Positions 19,510-29,500 of a stretch of 64,000 nucleotides of DNA are shown here, piece after piece. A program made the translations under genes and the position numbers. This stretch comes from Paragyromitra xinjiangensis (Eukaryota > Ascomycota > Pezizomycetes > Pezizales > Discinaceae), in NCBI GenBank assembly GCA_038503065.1, contig JBCAMK010000009.1:1364001-1428000 (forward strand). The letters run 5' to 3'. Within the stretch, counting starts at the first letter, position 1. The number at the start of each line of letters is the position of its first letter. The notes below the pieces were generated by a model. That model worked only from the letters and a program-made list of their open reading frames with translations. It was not told where the DNA came from and searched no databases.

Positions 19510-19994
19510 GGTGGTTTGCTGGTGTTTGTGGTGGAAGGTTTGCTGTTTATGTTGGAAGGGGTGGTTTGAGCGTTTTGGTTGGTTTGAATGTGGAGGAGTC
19601 TGGCGTCTAAGGAGCGGACTGTGTTTTGAAGGGAGATGTTTTGTGCCTTAATTTCGGCAAGTTTTGAAGTGGTGTTTGTGTTTTGGATGTTGTTGAATTT
19701 GATCTGGGCTTGGAGGCTGCCCATTTGTCTTTCAAATTCATCTTTCATGGTGTTGAATTGGGTTTGGATGAACCAGGCAAGGTAATTGGTGGAAGTGGCA
19801 TTGGTCATGTTCGCCATGTCTTCGGCAGGGATTTGAGTAAAGTTGAGGTTGGAATTGTATGCTTGGCCTCCGACGCTTTCGTCGTCATCGTGTTCGCTGG
19901 AGGAGCTGCTGTGGTTGGAGGTTGGTTTATCTTCCATTGGGAGATCAGTGGGATCAAAGGCGGAGAGGGCGGTGCTGCCTTCAAGTGCAGACAT

Positions 19995-20682
19995 GTTGGA
20001 AGTGCGGGTGAGGTGGGGAGAGAGGTGGCTGGAGGTGCGTTTGCGCCCAGCGAGAGGTGTGGATGTGATGGGTGCCCAAACGAGTCGGACGGGAGTTGCA
20101 GGTGGTGATGGCGATGCTCTGGGAGGAGTGTTGGGAGCCAGGATGATGGGGGAGCGATGGGAGTGATGAGTTCCCAGAAGCGAGGTGGGGTGTGATGATA
20201 CACGAGGCCAAAGAGATAAAGACTTTTTGGTTTCGTGAGGTTCTGGGAGAGGTAATTTGTGGTGTTGAGTTTGCGGTCGGAGATGATGGAGGAAAAGTAG
20301 AAGCGAGGTGGGCGGTCGCTTGTTATATACTGCCTCTAGTATGTGGAGTAGAATAGGGCCCCGGACTGATGGGACAGTAGGAACCGAAAGAGAAGTTCGG
20401 GCGAAACAACTGGCGTTGGCGAAGTAGCGGACCAAACGAGTCGGACAGGAGTTGCAGGTGGTGATGGCGATGCTCTGGGAGGAGTGTTGGGAGCCAGGAT
20501 GATGGGGGAGCGATGGGAGTGATGAGTTCCCAGAAGCGAGGTGGGGTGTGATGATACACGAGGCCAAAGAGATAAAGACTTTTGGTTTCGTGAGGTTCTG
20601 GGAGAGGTAATTTGTGGTGTTGAGTTTGCGGTCGGAGATGATGGAGGAAAAGTAGAAGCGAGGTGGGCGGTCGCTTGTTATA
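19995..20682 (-). promoter_or_regulatory. LINE B1 5' UTR with a 250-bp tandem duplication around captured LTR sequence
   Basis: Two near-identical copies of the 5' UTR (about 20078-20327 and 20434-20682) are separated by about 106 bp. The spacer begins with the target motif TACTGCCTCTAG and about 44 bp of family-1 LTR (antisense). It then has about 45-50 bp of sequence not seen elsewhere. LINE B3 has the same arrangement, while B2 and B4 have one copy. This resembles monomer-type LINE promoters and could control transcription. It carries long serine/proline-rich open frames that look incidental. Confidence 0.65.
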
Positions 20683-20695
20683 TACTGCCTCTAGC
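20683..20695. repeat. Target copy between LINE B1 and B2 (TACTGCCTCTAGC)
   Basis: The same 13 bases occur at 6776-6788, here, at 26354-26366 and at 32379-32391. Each LINE of the array is thus flanked by exactly one copy on either side, as expected if each insertion regenerated the target. Confidence 0.9.
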
Positions 20696-20900
20696 GTTTT
20701 AGTGTTTTAGTGTTTTAATTCTACGGCCCTGATACTAAAGTATATCGCCTCATCCGCCGCCAACTACAAATAAATCCTCCCCGTTTCCGAACCAATTTTT
20801 AAACATAATAAGAAAAAAATAATAACAATTTTTAACGAAAGGAAATAATCGAAAAGAAAGAAAACCCAAATCAATCATCCCCTACTTATTCGCATAATTT

Positions 20901-23900
20901 TTATAATCCTAAAAGATTAACATAGGAAAAAAACTCGGAAAAATTTAACTTAGGCGAAAAGAAAACATTCCAATCTGGTTCTGAATTTTTAAAGAAATCT
21001 TCTCGTTCTTTGTTTCTGAGTTTACAGGACATGATGCGGTGGTAGGAGCCATCCTGTTCGCCGCATGTGCATATGAGGGGATCGGTAAATCCGGTGGGAT
21101 CAATGAAGTGCGCTTGATTGCGTATCCTCGCAAGTTTGGAAAATCGTTTTCGTGATAATGGTGTGAGGTGTTGCGCGATGTGAAGCGCGACGGGTTTTTG
21201 GGTGTTAGAGGCCCATGATTTGAGTAAGTGTTTCTTGGGTAGGAGTGAAAGGTGTCCAAGGGTGAGACGGTGCCATGGGCAAAGGGGTTTGTTGTGGGCG
21301 AGTGTGGCCAGTTGATCGGCTTTCTCGTTGCCAAAAATTTGTGAGTGAGAGGGAGTCCATATGCCACTAATGGAGCATCCTATGTTTTGAAGTGAGTTGC
21401 ACGCGTTGAGTGCGTGCCACAGGTATTCCTTGTTATGTGTGGGTCCTCCTGCGAGTGACTTTAGGGCATTTTGATTGTCAACGCATATGTGTATGGAAGC
21501 AGGGTAGACGATGTGTTGAAGCAAAAGATTTAAGGCTTCTTGTATGGCGTGAATTTCGGCGTCTTCGTTCTCGGCATGATGTCCGAGGGCGCAGGAATGT
21601 GTATATGTTTGTGTGGTGATGCCATATCGTATGTGAGCGATGTATGCACCGGAGGATGAGTGTCCGTTGTCAATGAGAGAGCCATATGTGTAAAGAAGCC
21701 AAGAGTCTTCTAATGTGCCTGTCCAGTTGATGTGTTGCGTGGCTGTTTGTTGTTTGGAGAGCTGGGAGATTTGTAGGGAGCTTTGTGTAAGAAATGGAGA
21801 GTGGAAGGGAAATTCAAGTCTTTCGAGGGGTTGATTATTGATGAGGGGTTGAAGCAGGGAGGCTATTCTTTTGAGTCCTGTCCCTTTGTATTCTGTTGTT
21901 TGTGGGAGGAGCTTAAGTAGTGGGAGAAAGGCTGGGTTGTACGCATTATTTTTTAGAATGCGTATGCCATATTTTTGTGAGTGGTAATTGAGCAGTAAGT
22001 TAAGCGGTGGTAGGGCGGCTTCGCGTAGTAGATGGGTTATTTTAGTGTATCTGGGAAGGCCCGTAATGAGGCGAGCGAGGCTGTGATATGCTGGTTGAAT
22101 GTTGTCTATTAGGGTGGGTGCACCTGTCCACCATATGGGGGAGCCCCATAGCATTTTGGGGACGTGGACTATGTGTAATATGTGATGTATTGTGGCGGGG
22201 GTGAGGTGTATGGATTTGAGCAGGGGGTAAATGGCTCCTTTGGTTTTGAGTAGGGAGGCGACGATGTGATGAGTGTGTTGGTGAAAGGTTAATTTTCGAT
22301 CAATTATAAGGCCTAGCATGCGGTTTTGTTCAGTGGGTGATATGCTTTGATCGTAGAGCGTAATGGATGTGGGGGTGGGATCTTTGGTTTTGGAACTGAG
22401 TCTTAAATGCATGAGTTCCGTTTTGGGTGGGGAAAAGAGAATATTGAGGTGTGAACCTCTTTCAACTTTGAGGTTGAGGCGTTGTTGTAATGTCATGGTG
22501 GCAAATTTTTGTGAAAAGCTTGCTTGTAGCATGGCGTTGTCATCAATGTAAGTGTTAGAATAGGTGAGATTAGATGGTGATGGTTCAGTGTCTAGCGCGG
22601 CACTGTATATGGTGAAGGCGATGGATGAAACGGCAGATCCTTGGGGGAGTCCGCTGTTGAAGGGTAATGTTGGGCTTGTGGTGCTGTTAAAGCGGAAAGC
22701 TATTGTTCGATTGGTGGTGAAGCTTTGGTACCATTGTATGAGGTATGTGGGAAATTTGAAATGAAGGAAGATCGAAGTCATTTGTTGATGTATGACGCAG
22801 TTGAAGGCTCCTTCAATGTCTGTGGTGAGAATGGAGGGTCGTAGTTGTTTTTGGTGTCCTGTTGTGGCAGGAGTGTCAAGCCAGGATTGGGATGGTGTGA
22901 TGATTTGTTGTAGGGCGTCTATTGCCGAGATTCCTGTGCGTCCACCTGTGTGTTGGTGGTTGATTGCGCCTGAGTTTATTGCTGCAATTTCTAGTTGTCT
23001 GGTAATGATGCGTTCTAGGAGTTTACCAAGACATGATAATAGTGAAATGGGGCGGTAGGCGTTGGGTTTGGAATAATCGTCTTTGCCTGATTTAGGTATG
23101 GGTGTGATAATTGCCTGTTTCCATATATCAGGAAAGGCACCAAAGCGGAGGGCAGCCGTGAAGATTTTGGGGATGAGTTGAGGGGCGGCTTGATGGGCAT
23201 GTTGTATGTGAGGGTAAAGGATTCCGTCATGTCCTGGAGCGGATGCGGCGGAGGTTTTGGCGAGCAATTTAGAGATTAGCTCTGGGGTGACATGAGGTGT
23301 ATTGAGGGATTGATCTGATGCGGGTTGGGGAAGCCAGTTTTGTGGTAGTGGCTGGGGAGAAGCGAGGATGGGTGGGAAGAAGGTGGATTTAAAAGCATTG
23401 CATTGTGCTTCGAAATTAGGTGCATTGTGTAGGGGTTGTATGGTGGTGGGGGGTCTGCGTCCATTGGTTTGTTTGATGGCTTGCCATATTTGTTTGGGAT
23501 CGTTAGTGGAAAGCCGTTGGTGCCAGTGGTGTTTTTTGGCTTCATTGATTTCGATTTTCCATTGCATTCGAAGGTTTTTGAGGAGGCTTTTGGCGTGTTG
23601 TGGTGGGTTGGGTTGTTTGGTTATGTGATTAACAGCGTTTATTTTCCTTTTTAATTTGGAAAGTTCGGTGGTCCACCAGCCCTTGGAGTGTTGGCTGGGT
23701 TTCGATAAAGGTATGGCTGTTATGGTGGCGAATTGTATGAGAGAAGTGAGCTGTTCGCATTCTTTGGTGGTTTCACTGGCGTTGGTGGGCTGGGAATTAT
23801 TGAGTGCTGATTGTCTTATTATGTTGTGGAATTGACTCCAGTTTGCTTTGCTGAGATTGCGTTTGGGTGTGGCTGTGGGTTTTGGTGGGAGAAATATGGT

Positions 23901-24593
23901 GGTTGTGATTAGAGTGTGATCAGAGTTATCCCTTAGTCCTTGATCGGATTGCCACGTTATGAGATATTGTTGTATGTTTTTGAATAGGGTGAGATCGATG
24001 GTGGAATTTTGGTTGCCATTTCTGGGGAAGTGTGTGAAGGTTCCTGGGTGATTGATGAGTTGGTAGTTGTGATCTTCTAGCCAGTCCACAAGTTGGTTGG
24101 CTATTAGTCTGGTTCTGTTGATGGAGGTGCGATGGGTGTCGGTTTCAAGTCCGTACCACCATGTGTGGTGTAGATTGGTGTCTGCTAGTATCATGTGCAT
24201 GGGGAGGAAGTGATGCATGTTAAGATAGGTGTGTGTTGTTGGTGTGTGGTTGGCGTACATGTTGGAAATTTCGATGTCACCTATTGCCGTGGTGATGATG
24301 ATGGAAATAGCGTTGTTGAAGAAGGAGGTTGAAATGCGTGGGTTGAGGTTCATGTTTGCATTGATGTAGGTGACGCATTTGGGATTCTGGTTTGTTGGTG
24401 AAAAGCGATGAAAGTTTGTGATGTTTGGCGGTAGGCCCTGGGCTTCTGACCATGGGTCTTGTAATGCGAGTATGGCGAGTTGGGTGTTAATGTTTGCGTG
24501 GTGGAGTACTGAGAGAGTGGAGGCCTTTCCTTTAGCGCAATTCAGTTGTTGCACTTGGGCTATGCCTGTGATTTGTGTTGTGTGTTTAATCAT
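20901..24593 (-). CDS. LINE B2 ORF2: endonuclease, reverse transcriptase, RNase H
   Basis: This 1230-residue frame starts at an ATG that overlaps the ORF1 stop by eight bases (ATGATTAA). That suggests termination-reinitiation. Endonuclease, RT (YIDD) and CCHC motifs are as in B1. In RNase H the first catalytic motif reads TYGS where B1, B3 and B4 have TDGS, so the key aspartate is replaced and RNase H is probably inactive. Otherwise no damage is visible. Confidence 0.9.
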   Translation of the reverse strand: MIKHTTQITGIAQVQQLNCAKGKASTLSVLHHANINTQLAILALQDPWSEAQGLPPNITNFHRFSPTNQNPKCVTYINANMNLNPRISTSFFNNAISIIITTAIGDIEISNMYANHTPTTHTYLNMHHFLPMHMILADTNLHHTWWYGLETDTHRTSINRTRLIANQLVDWLEDHNYQLINHPGTFTHFPRNGNQNSTIDLTLFKNIQQYLITWQSDQGLRDNSDHTLITTTIFLPPKPTATPKRNLSKANWSQFHNIIRQSALNNSQPTNASETTKECEQLTSLIQFATITAIPLSKPSQHSKGWWTTELSKLKRKINAVNHITKQPNPPQHAKSLLKNLRMQWKIEINEAKKHHWHQRLSTNDPKQIWQAIKQTNGRRPPTTIQPLHNAPNFEAQCNAFKSTFFPPILASPQPLPQNWLPQPASDQSLNTPHVTPELISKLLAKTSAASAPGHDGILYPHIQHAHQAAPQLIPKIFTAALRFGAFPDIWKQAIITPIPKSGKDDYSKPNAYRPISLLSCLGKLLERIITRQLEIAAINSGAINHQHTGGRTGISAIDALQQIITPSQSWLDTPATTGHQKQLRPSILTTDIEGAFNCVIHQQMTSIFLHFKFPTYLIQWYQSFTTNRTIAFRFNSTTSPTLPFNSGLPQGSAVSSIAFTIYSAALDTEPSPSNLTYSNTYIDDNAMLQASFSQKFATMTLQQRLNLKVERGSHLNILFSPPKTELMHLRLSSKTKDPTPTSITLYDQSISPTEQNRMLGLIIDRKLTFHQHTHHIVASLLKTKGAIYPLLKSIHLTPATIHHILHIVHVPKMLWGSPIWWTGAPTLIDNIQPAYHSLARLITGLPRYTKITHLLREAALPPLNLLLNYHSQKYGIRILKNNAYNPAFLPLLKLLPQTTEYKGTGLKRIASLLQPLINNQPLERLEFPFHSPFLTQSSLQISQLSKQQTATQHINWTGTLEDSWLLYTYGSLIDNGHSSSGAYIAHIRYGITTQTYTHSCALGHHAENEDAEIHAIQEALNLLLQHIVYPASIHICVDNQNALKSLAGGPTHNKEYLWHALNACNSLQNIGCSISGIWTPSHSQIFGNEKADQLATLAHNKPLCPWHRLTLGHLSLLPKKHLLKSWASNTQKPVALHIAQHLTPLSRKRFSKLARIRNQAHFIDPTGFTDPLICTCGEQDGSYHRIMSCKLRNKEREDFFKNSEPDWNVFFSPKLNFSEFFSYVNLLGL

Positions 24594-26019
24594 TACGGTT
24601 GTTCAGTTTTTGTGCGCGTTGAGCAAGGTAGAGTGCTCTGGTCTTCATTTTCTCTGGGCAGTCGATAGCAGTGTGTTGGTTGGTGTTGCAGCAGGCGCAT
24701 CTGAGTGGCATATGTGTGCATCTGGCGCCTCCTTTGCATGTGATTTGGTCGCATTTATGGTCTTTGGTGTGGTGGGCAAGTGCGCAGATGGCACAGGCGA
24801 CTTCTTGCTTACAGGTGGCGTCGTGATGTCCGAGTTTTTGACAGTTGCGGCATTGGGTGGTGGGGTTGATTGGGTGATATTCGCGGATTTTGCAGGTGGC
24901 GTTGAGGATGTTGAGGTATGTGAAGCCTAGGGTCTTGAGGGTGTGTTTGGCTGGCAGAGCGATGACGATGGAGGAGGCTTTTTTGCCAACGCGTTTTTCT
25001 TCGGTGGATAGCCATCTCGGGGCTTGGGCCAATTGTACATCAGGTAGGGCGGCTTGAAGGGCATTGGTGATGGTGGTGGGAGTGACGGGTTCAAGATTAA
25101 AGTTGAGGGGAACAGCATCAATGATGAATTTGGACCATCTGCTGTTGATTCTGATGTTGGTGATTGGGATTTTGAGGAGATTGCAGGCTGAGGTGATTTC
25201 ATGTTCGTATTGTTCAATGAATTTATCAGCGGCTTCGTTGGGTTTGGTGGTGAGGATAAGGTTGTCGTTGTTGGTTTTGCGAACGGCCAGGATGCATGTG
25301 TTGACAGTTCCTAGACGATTGTTGATGGCATTGAGTATGGAGTCTGGGGTGGCTGAGGCGGGAAGGGGTTCGGTAAGTTCAATTATGATTTCTCTTTTGT
25401 CGGTGGTGAAATCGGGCTTGTATAGTGGTTGTATTTTTGGAGTTTTGCGGTTGGTGACGGTGGTGAAGTTGGCTTCGCCAGGTGCTGTTGTGGCTTTGCT
25501 GGCATAGGTTTCTTGTGCTTTGTTGTTGGAATTGGAGGGTTTACTGGTGTTTGTAGTGGAAGTTTTGTTGTTCGCGGCAGGGGTGTTGGCTTTTGTACTT
25601 TGGTTGGTTTGGAGATGTAGAAGCCTAGGGTCTAGTGAGCGTACAGTGTTTTGGAGGGAGATGTTTTGGGCTTTGATTTCGGCGAGTTTGGAGGTGGTGT
25701 TGGTGTTCTGGATGTTGTTAAGCTTGATTTGTGCTAGGAGGGTGTTCATTTGTCTTTCAAATTCGTCTTTCATTGAGTTAAGTTGGCTTTGGATAAACCA
25801 GGCAAGATAGTTGGTGGAGGTGGAATTGGTCATGTTTGCCATTTCTTCGGCGGGGATTTGGGTGAAATTGAGGTTGGAATTGAATTCCTGACCTCCGACG
25901 CTTTCATTATCGTCATGTTCGCTGGAGGAGCTGCTGTGGTTGGAGGCAGGTTTGTCTTCCATTGGAAGGTCTGCGGGGTCGAAAGCAGAGAGGGCAGTAC
26001 TGCCTTCAGGTGCAGACAT
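24586..26019 (-). CDS. LINE B2 ORF1: zinc-knuckle RNA-binding protein
   Basis: The protein has 477 residues. The start MSAPEGSTALSAFDP is shared with B3 and B4. An acidic/serine-rich N-terminus is followed by a helical, coiled-coil-like stretch (about 75-150), a conserved central domain (KREIIIELTEPLP onward) that may be RRM-like, and three zinc knuckles (CRNCQKLGHHDATC, CAICALAHHTKDHKC, CACCNTNQHTAIDC). It probably packages LINE RNA. It is distantly related to the ORF1 of the E elements. Confidence 0.88.
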   Translation of the reverse strand: MSAPEGSTALSAFDPADLPMEDKPASNHSSSSSEHDDNESVGGQEFNSNLNFTQIPAEEMANMTNSTSTNYLAWFIQSQLNSMKDEFERQMNTLLAQIKLNNIQNTNTTSKLAEIKAQNISLQNTVRSLDPRLLHLQTNQSTKANTPAANNKTSTTNTSKPSNSNNKAQETYASKATTAPGEANFTTVTNRKTPKIQPLYKPDFTTDKREIIIELTEPLPASATPDSILNAINNRLGTVNTCILAVRKTNNDNLILTTKPNEAADKFIEQYEHEITSACNLLKIPITNIRINSRWSKFIIDAVPLNFNLEPVTPTTITNALQAALPDVQLAQAPRWLSTEEKRVGKKASSIVIALPAKHTLKTLGFTYLNILNATCKIREYHPINPTTQCRNCQKLGHHDATCKQEVACAICALAHHTKDHKCDQITCKGGARCTHMPLRCACCNTNQHTAIDCPEKMKTRALYLAQRAQKLNNRND

Positions 26020-26353
26020 GTTGGAAGTTCGGGTGAGGTGAGGGGAGAGGTGGCTGGAAGTGCGTTTGCGCCCAGCAAGGGGTGTGGGTGTGATGGGTGC
26101 CCAAACAAGTCGGACGGGAGTTGCAGGTGGTGATGGCGATACTCTGGGAGGAGTATTGGGAGCCAGGTTGATGGGGGAGCGATGGGAGTGATGAGTTCCC
26201 AGAAGCGAGATGGGGTGTGATGATAAACGAGGCCAAAGAGATAGAGACTTTTTGGTTTCGTGAGATTCTGGGAGAGGTGGTTTGTGGTGTTGAGTTTGCG
26301 GTCGGAGATGATGAAGGGAAAAGTAGAAGCGAGGTGAGCGGTCGCTTATTAAA

Positions 26354-26366
26354 TACTGCCTCTAGC
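26354..26366. repeat. Target copy between LINE B2 and B3 (TACTGCCTCTAGC)
   Basis: This 13-bp junction is identical to the other target copies of the array. On its right the 3' tail of B3 begins, and on its left is the 5' end of B2. Confidence 0.9.
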
Positions 26367-26565
26367 GTTTTAGTGTTTTAGTGTTTTAATTCTACGGCCC
26401 TGATACTAAAGTATATCGCCTCATCCGCCACCAACTACAAATAAATCCTCCCCGTTTTGAACCATCATAAAGAAAAATAACAAATAATAACAAAACTACG
26501 AAGAAAAGAAAATAACCGAAAGGAAAACCAAATCAATCATCCCCTTACTTAATCGCGAAGAAAAT

Positions 26566-29500
26566 TTATAACCCTAACAGGTTAATATAAGAAAAGAACT
26601 CGGAAAAATTTAATTTAGATGAAAAGAAAATATTCCAATCTGGTTTTGAATTTTTAAAGAAATCTTGTCGTTCTTTGTTTCTGAATTTGCAGGACATGAT
26701 GCGATGGTAAGAGCCATCTTGTTCGCCGCATGTGCATGTGAGAGGATCGGTGAATCCGGTGGGATCGATAAAATGCGCTTGATTGCGTATTTTCGCGAGT
26801 TTGGAAAATCGTTTGCGTGATAATGATGTGAGATGTTGCGCAATGTGAAGGGCAACGGGCTCTGGGGTGTTAGAGGCCCATGATTTGAGTAGATGTTTCT
26901 TGGGCAGGAGTGAAAGGTGTCCAAGGGTCAGGCGATGCCATGAGCAGAGGGATTTGTTGTGGGCGAGTGTAGCCAGTTGATCAGCTTTCTCGTTGCCGAA
27001 AATTTGTGTATGAGAGGGAGTCCATATGCCACTAATGGAGCATCCTATTTTTTGGAGTGAATTGCATGCGTTGAGTGCGTGCCACAGGTATTCCTTGTTG
27101 TGTGTGGGTCCTCCTGCGAGTGATTTTAGGGCGTTTTGATTGTCGACGCATATGTATACAGGAGTGGGGTAGACGATATGTTGGAGTAAGAGAGCTAAAG
27201 CTTCTTGTATGGCGTGAATTTCGGCGTCTTCGTTTTCGGCATGATGTCCGAGAGCGCAGGAATGTGTGTGTGTTTGTGTGGTGATGCCATAGCGTATATG
27301 AGCTATGTATACACCGGAGGAGGAGTGTCCGTTATCGTTGAGGGAGCCGTCTGTGTAGAGGAGCCAGGAATTTTCAAGTGTGCCTGTCCAATTAATATGT
27401 TGTGTGGCTGTTTGTTGTTTGGAAAGCTGGGAAATTTGTAAAGAATTTGATGTGAGAAATGGGGAGTGAAAGGGAAATTCGAGTCTTTCAAGAGGTTGAT
27501 TTTGAATAAGGGGTTGAAGCAGGGAGGCTATTCTTTTGAGTCCTGATCCTTTGTATTCTGTTGTTTGCGGGATGAACTTGAGTAATGGAAGGAAGGCTGG
27601 GTTGTGCGCGTTGTTTTTCAGGATGCGTATGCCATATTTTTGTGAATGATAATCTAATAGGAGGTTGAGCGGTGGTAGGGCAGCTTCGCGTAGTAGGTGG
27701 GTTATTTTGGTGTTTCTGGGGAGGCCTGTGATGATACGAGCAAGGCTGTGATATGCTGGTTGAATGTTATCTATGATGGTGGGTGCGCCTGTCCACCATA
27801 TGGGGGAGCCCCATAGCATTTTGGGAATGTGAACTATGTGTAGTATGTGGTGTATTGTGGCGGGGGTAAGGTGTATGGATTTAAGAAGAGGGTAGATGGC
27901 TCCTTTGGTTTTAAGTAAGGAAGCGACGATGTGATGTGTGTGTTGGTGAAAGGTTAATCTTCGATCAATAATGAGTCCTAGCATGCGATTTTGTTCAGTG
28001 GGTGATATGCTTTGGTCGTACAGTGTGATGGAAGTGGGGGTGGGGTCTTTGGCTCTGGAACTGAGTCTTAAGTGCATGAGTTCCGTTTTGGGTGGAGAGA
28101 AAAGGATGTTGAGGTGTGAGCCTCTTTCGATTTTGAGGTTAAGGCGTTGTTGTAGTGTCATGGTGGCAAACTTTTGTGAAAAACTTGCTTGTAGCATGGC
28201 ATTGTCGTCGATGTAGGTATTAGAGTAAGTGAGATTGGAAGGTGATGGTTCAGTGTCTAATGCGGCACTGTATATGGTGAAGGCAATGGATGAGACTGCG
28301 GATCCTTGAGGGAGTCCACTGTTAAAGGGTGATGTTGGACTTGTGGTGCTGTTAAAGCGGAAGGCTATTGTTCGGTTGGTGGTGAAACTTTGGTACCATT
28401 GTATTAGGTATGTGGGGAATTTGAAATGGAGGAAAATTGCGGTCATTTGTTGATGTATGACGCAGTTGAAGGCTCCTTCAATGTCTGTGGTTAAAATGGA
28501 AGGTCGTAGTTGCTTTTGGTGTCCTGTTGTGGCGGGGGTGTCAAGCCAGGATTGGGATGGTGTGATGATTTGTTGTAGGGCGTCTATTGCTGAAATTCCC
28601 GTGCGTCCACCTGTGTGTTGGTGGTTGATTGCGCCTGAGTTTATTGCAGCGATTTCCAATTGTCTAGTGATGATACGTTCTAGGAGTTTACCGAGACATG
28701 ATAATAATGAAATAGGGCGGTAGGCATTGGGTTTGGAATAATCGTCTTTGCCTGTCTTAGGTATGGGTGTGACGATTGCTTGTTTCCATATGTCGGGAAA
28801 AGCGCCGAAGCGAAGAGCAGCTGTAAAAATTTTAGGAATGAGTAGAGGAGCGGCTTGATGAGCGTGTTGTATGTGAGGATAGAGGATTCCGTCGTGTCCT
28901 GGAGCGGATGCAGGGGAGGTTTTGGCGAGTAATTTAGAAATTAACTCTGGAGTGACATGAGGTATGTTGAAGGATTGATCTGATATGGGTGGAGGAAGCC
29001 AGTTTTGTGGTAGTGGCTGGGGAGAGGCGAGGATAGGTGGGAAGAAGGTAGATTTGAAGGCATTACATTGTGCTTCGAAGTCTGGTGCATTGTGTAAGGG
29101 TTGTATTGTGGTGGGGGGTCTGCGGCCGTTTGTTTGTTTGATGGCTTGCCATATTTGTTTGGGGTCGTTGGTGGATAGCCGTTGGTGCCAGTGGTGTTTT
29201 TTGGCTTCATTTATCTCGGTTTTCCATTGTGTTCGGAGGTTTTTGAGAAGGTTTTGGGCATGCTGTGGTGGGTTGGGTCGTTTGATTAGGTGATTGATGG
29301 TGTTTATTTTCCTTTTTAATTTGGAAAGTTCGTGGGTCCACCAGCCTTTGGAGTGTTGACTGGGTTTCGATAGGGGTATGGCTGTGATGGTGGCGAATTG
29401 TATTAGGGAAGTGAGCTGTTCGCATTCTTTGGTGGTTTCACTGGCGTTGGTGGGTTGAGAATTGTTGAGTGCTGATTGTTTTATTATGTTGTGGAATTGG

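Larger units (their letters stand above)
10673..19994 (-). pseudogene. LINE B1 ORF1, split by gypsy-1 and carrying nonsense codons
   Basis: The 5' part runs from the ATG at 19994 to 19510 and the 3' part from 11626 to 10673. The two halves meet at the gypsy-1 target duplication GGTGG. By comparison with intact B2 and B3, the N-terminal half has the acidic, serine-rich start and the coiled-coil segment. The 3' half has the conserved central domain and three zinc knuckles. Besides the insertion, the 3' half has a TAG at 11099-11101, where other copies have a tryptophan, and a TGA at 11078-11080, where they have an arginine. ORF1 is therefore dead three times over. Confidence 0.85.
6789..20682 (-). 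mobile_element. LINE B1, site-specific Tad1-like LINE, interrupted by gypsy-1
   Basis: This is the most downstream member of a three-element head-to-tail array. Its 3' end (left) abuts target copy 6776-6788 and its 5' end (right) abuts target copy 20683-20695. In sense order it has a 5' UTR with a tandem duplication, ORF1 (broken), ORF2 (open), and a 3' UTR ending in short CACTAAAA-type repeats. Gypsy-1 (11627-19509) sits inside ORF1. Without gypsy-1 the element is about 6.0 kb. Confidence 0.85.
20696..26353 (-). mobile_element. LINE B2, middle LINE of the array
   Basis: This is a complete element of about 5.7 kb: single 5' UTR (26020-26353), ORF1, ORF2 and a 3' UTR (20696-20900). The 3' UTR ends in repeated CACTAAAA-type units directly before the target motif. 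Both reading frames are open. The array order in sense is B3, B2, B1. Confidence 0.9.

Noticed and set aside
19995..20567. Serine/proline-rich N-terminal extension of LINE ORF1 (MASC.ITPHLASGN...)
   Set aside because: It lies in the 5' UTR and appears twice through a tandem duplication. Frames shift between copies, and the conserved protein begins at MSA.EGS.
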